Source: DASYUM01 sp036001225
Lineage (GTDB): Bacteria; Methylomirabilota; Methylomirabilia; Rokubacteriales; DASRDR01
Direction of reading: 5' to 3'
DNA: 13,107 nucleotides
Assembly: GCA_036001225.1 (NCBI GenBank)
Contig: DASYUM010000001.1
Span: 1 to 13,107 of the forward strand
A program made the translations under genes and the position numbers. Below are positions 13,062 to 13,107 of this stretch, in pieces; the first letter of the stretch is position 1; every line of letters begins with the position of its first letter. The notes beneath the pieces are model-generated. The model was given only the letters and a program-made list of their open reading frames with translations. It searched no databases and had not been told where the DNA came from.

Positions 13062-13091
13062 CCGGGGGGGAGCTGCGTGCTCCTCCCCCGG
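13062..13091. terminator. Second GC hairpin in the right-edge spacer
   Basis: CCGGGGGGGAGC (13062-13073) pairs with GCTCCTCCCCCGG (13079-13091) as a 12-bp stem with one bulged T and a 5-base loop (TGCGT). It overlaps an alternative smaller hairpin, CCCGGA (13087-13092) with TCCGGG (13100-13105) around seven C. It lies 13 bases from the 13-bp hairpin. Tandem GC stems are consistent with an intergenic termination zone; no T-run is seen on either strand. Confidence 0.45.
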
Positions 13092-13107
13092 ACCCCCCCT
13101 CCGGGTG

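Noticed and set aside
1..13107. CRISPR array, insertion sequence, tRNA or rRNA
   Set aside because: No regularly spaced repeats, no transposase-like protein with terminal repeats, and no tRNA or rRNA signature were seen on either strand.

Overview
The window is a very GC-rich, densely coded stretch of bacterial chromosome. Starts are mostly GTG, neighbouring genes overlap by a few bases, and there are no tRNA, rRNA, mobile-element or CRISPR signals. The mix of a Ser/Thr-kinase/PP2C/FHA-cyclase signalling set, a glycan gene run and very high GC would fit a soil or sediment lineage such as Candidatus Rokubacteria/Methylomirabilota or a deltaproteobacterial group. That placement is inference from gene style, not from a marker gene.

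Left part (1-5380, + strand): a six-gene run, truncated at the left edge, that looks like a surface-glycan or glycolipid unit. It holds a GT4 glycosyltransferase (partial), a second GT4-like glycosyltransferase, a histidine-phosphatase-family enzyme, a MurG/GT28-like glycosyltransferase, a small SAM-dependent methyltransferase and a NodB-type polysaccharide deacetylase. From the second gene on, all four junctions are exact 4-base NTGA overlaps (GTGA, GTGA, CTGA, ATGA), so the block is probably one translationally coupled operon. The methyltransferase apparently starts at CTG, so an ORF search limited to ATG/GTG/TTG would miss it.

Middle part (5373-10437, - strand): a signalling block that meets the glycan operon head-on, the two stop codons lying in the two arms of one 18-bp inverted repeat. 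In transcription order it has an FHA-GAF-class III adenylate cyclase, a PP2C phosphatase with a good candidate promoter, and a membrane-anchored PknB-like kinase whose non-kinase half is a Pro/Ala linker, a long predicted coiled coil and an NTF2-like C-terminal domain. Kinase, phosphatase and phospho-threonine reader (FHA) side by side suggest one regulatory circuit with cAMP as output.

Right part (10560-13107, - strand): a divergent, unusually long (793 aa) malate synthase with its key residues recognisable and a strong ribosome binding site. It is followed by a 166-base non-coding edge with two strong GC-rich hairpins. No isocitrate lyase or other glyoxylate gene is visible. Intergenic spacers are all shorter than 300 bases. 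No function is assigned with certainty to the glycan product, and nothing here was checked against a database.
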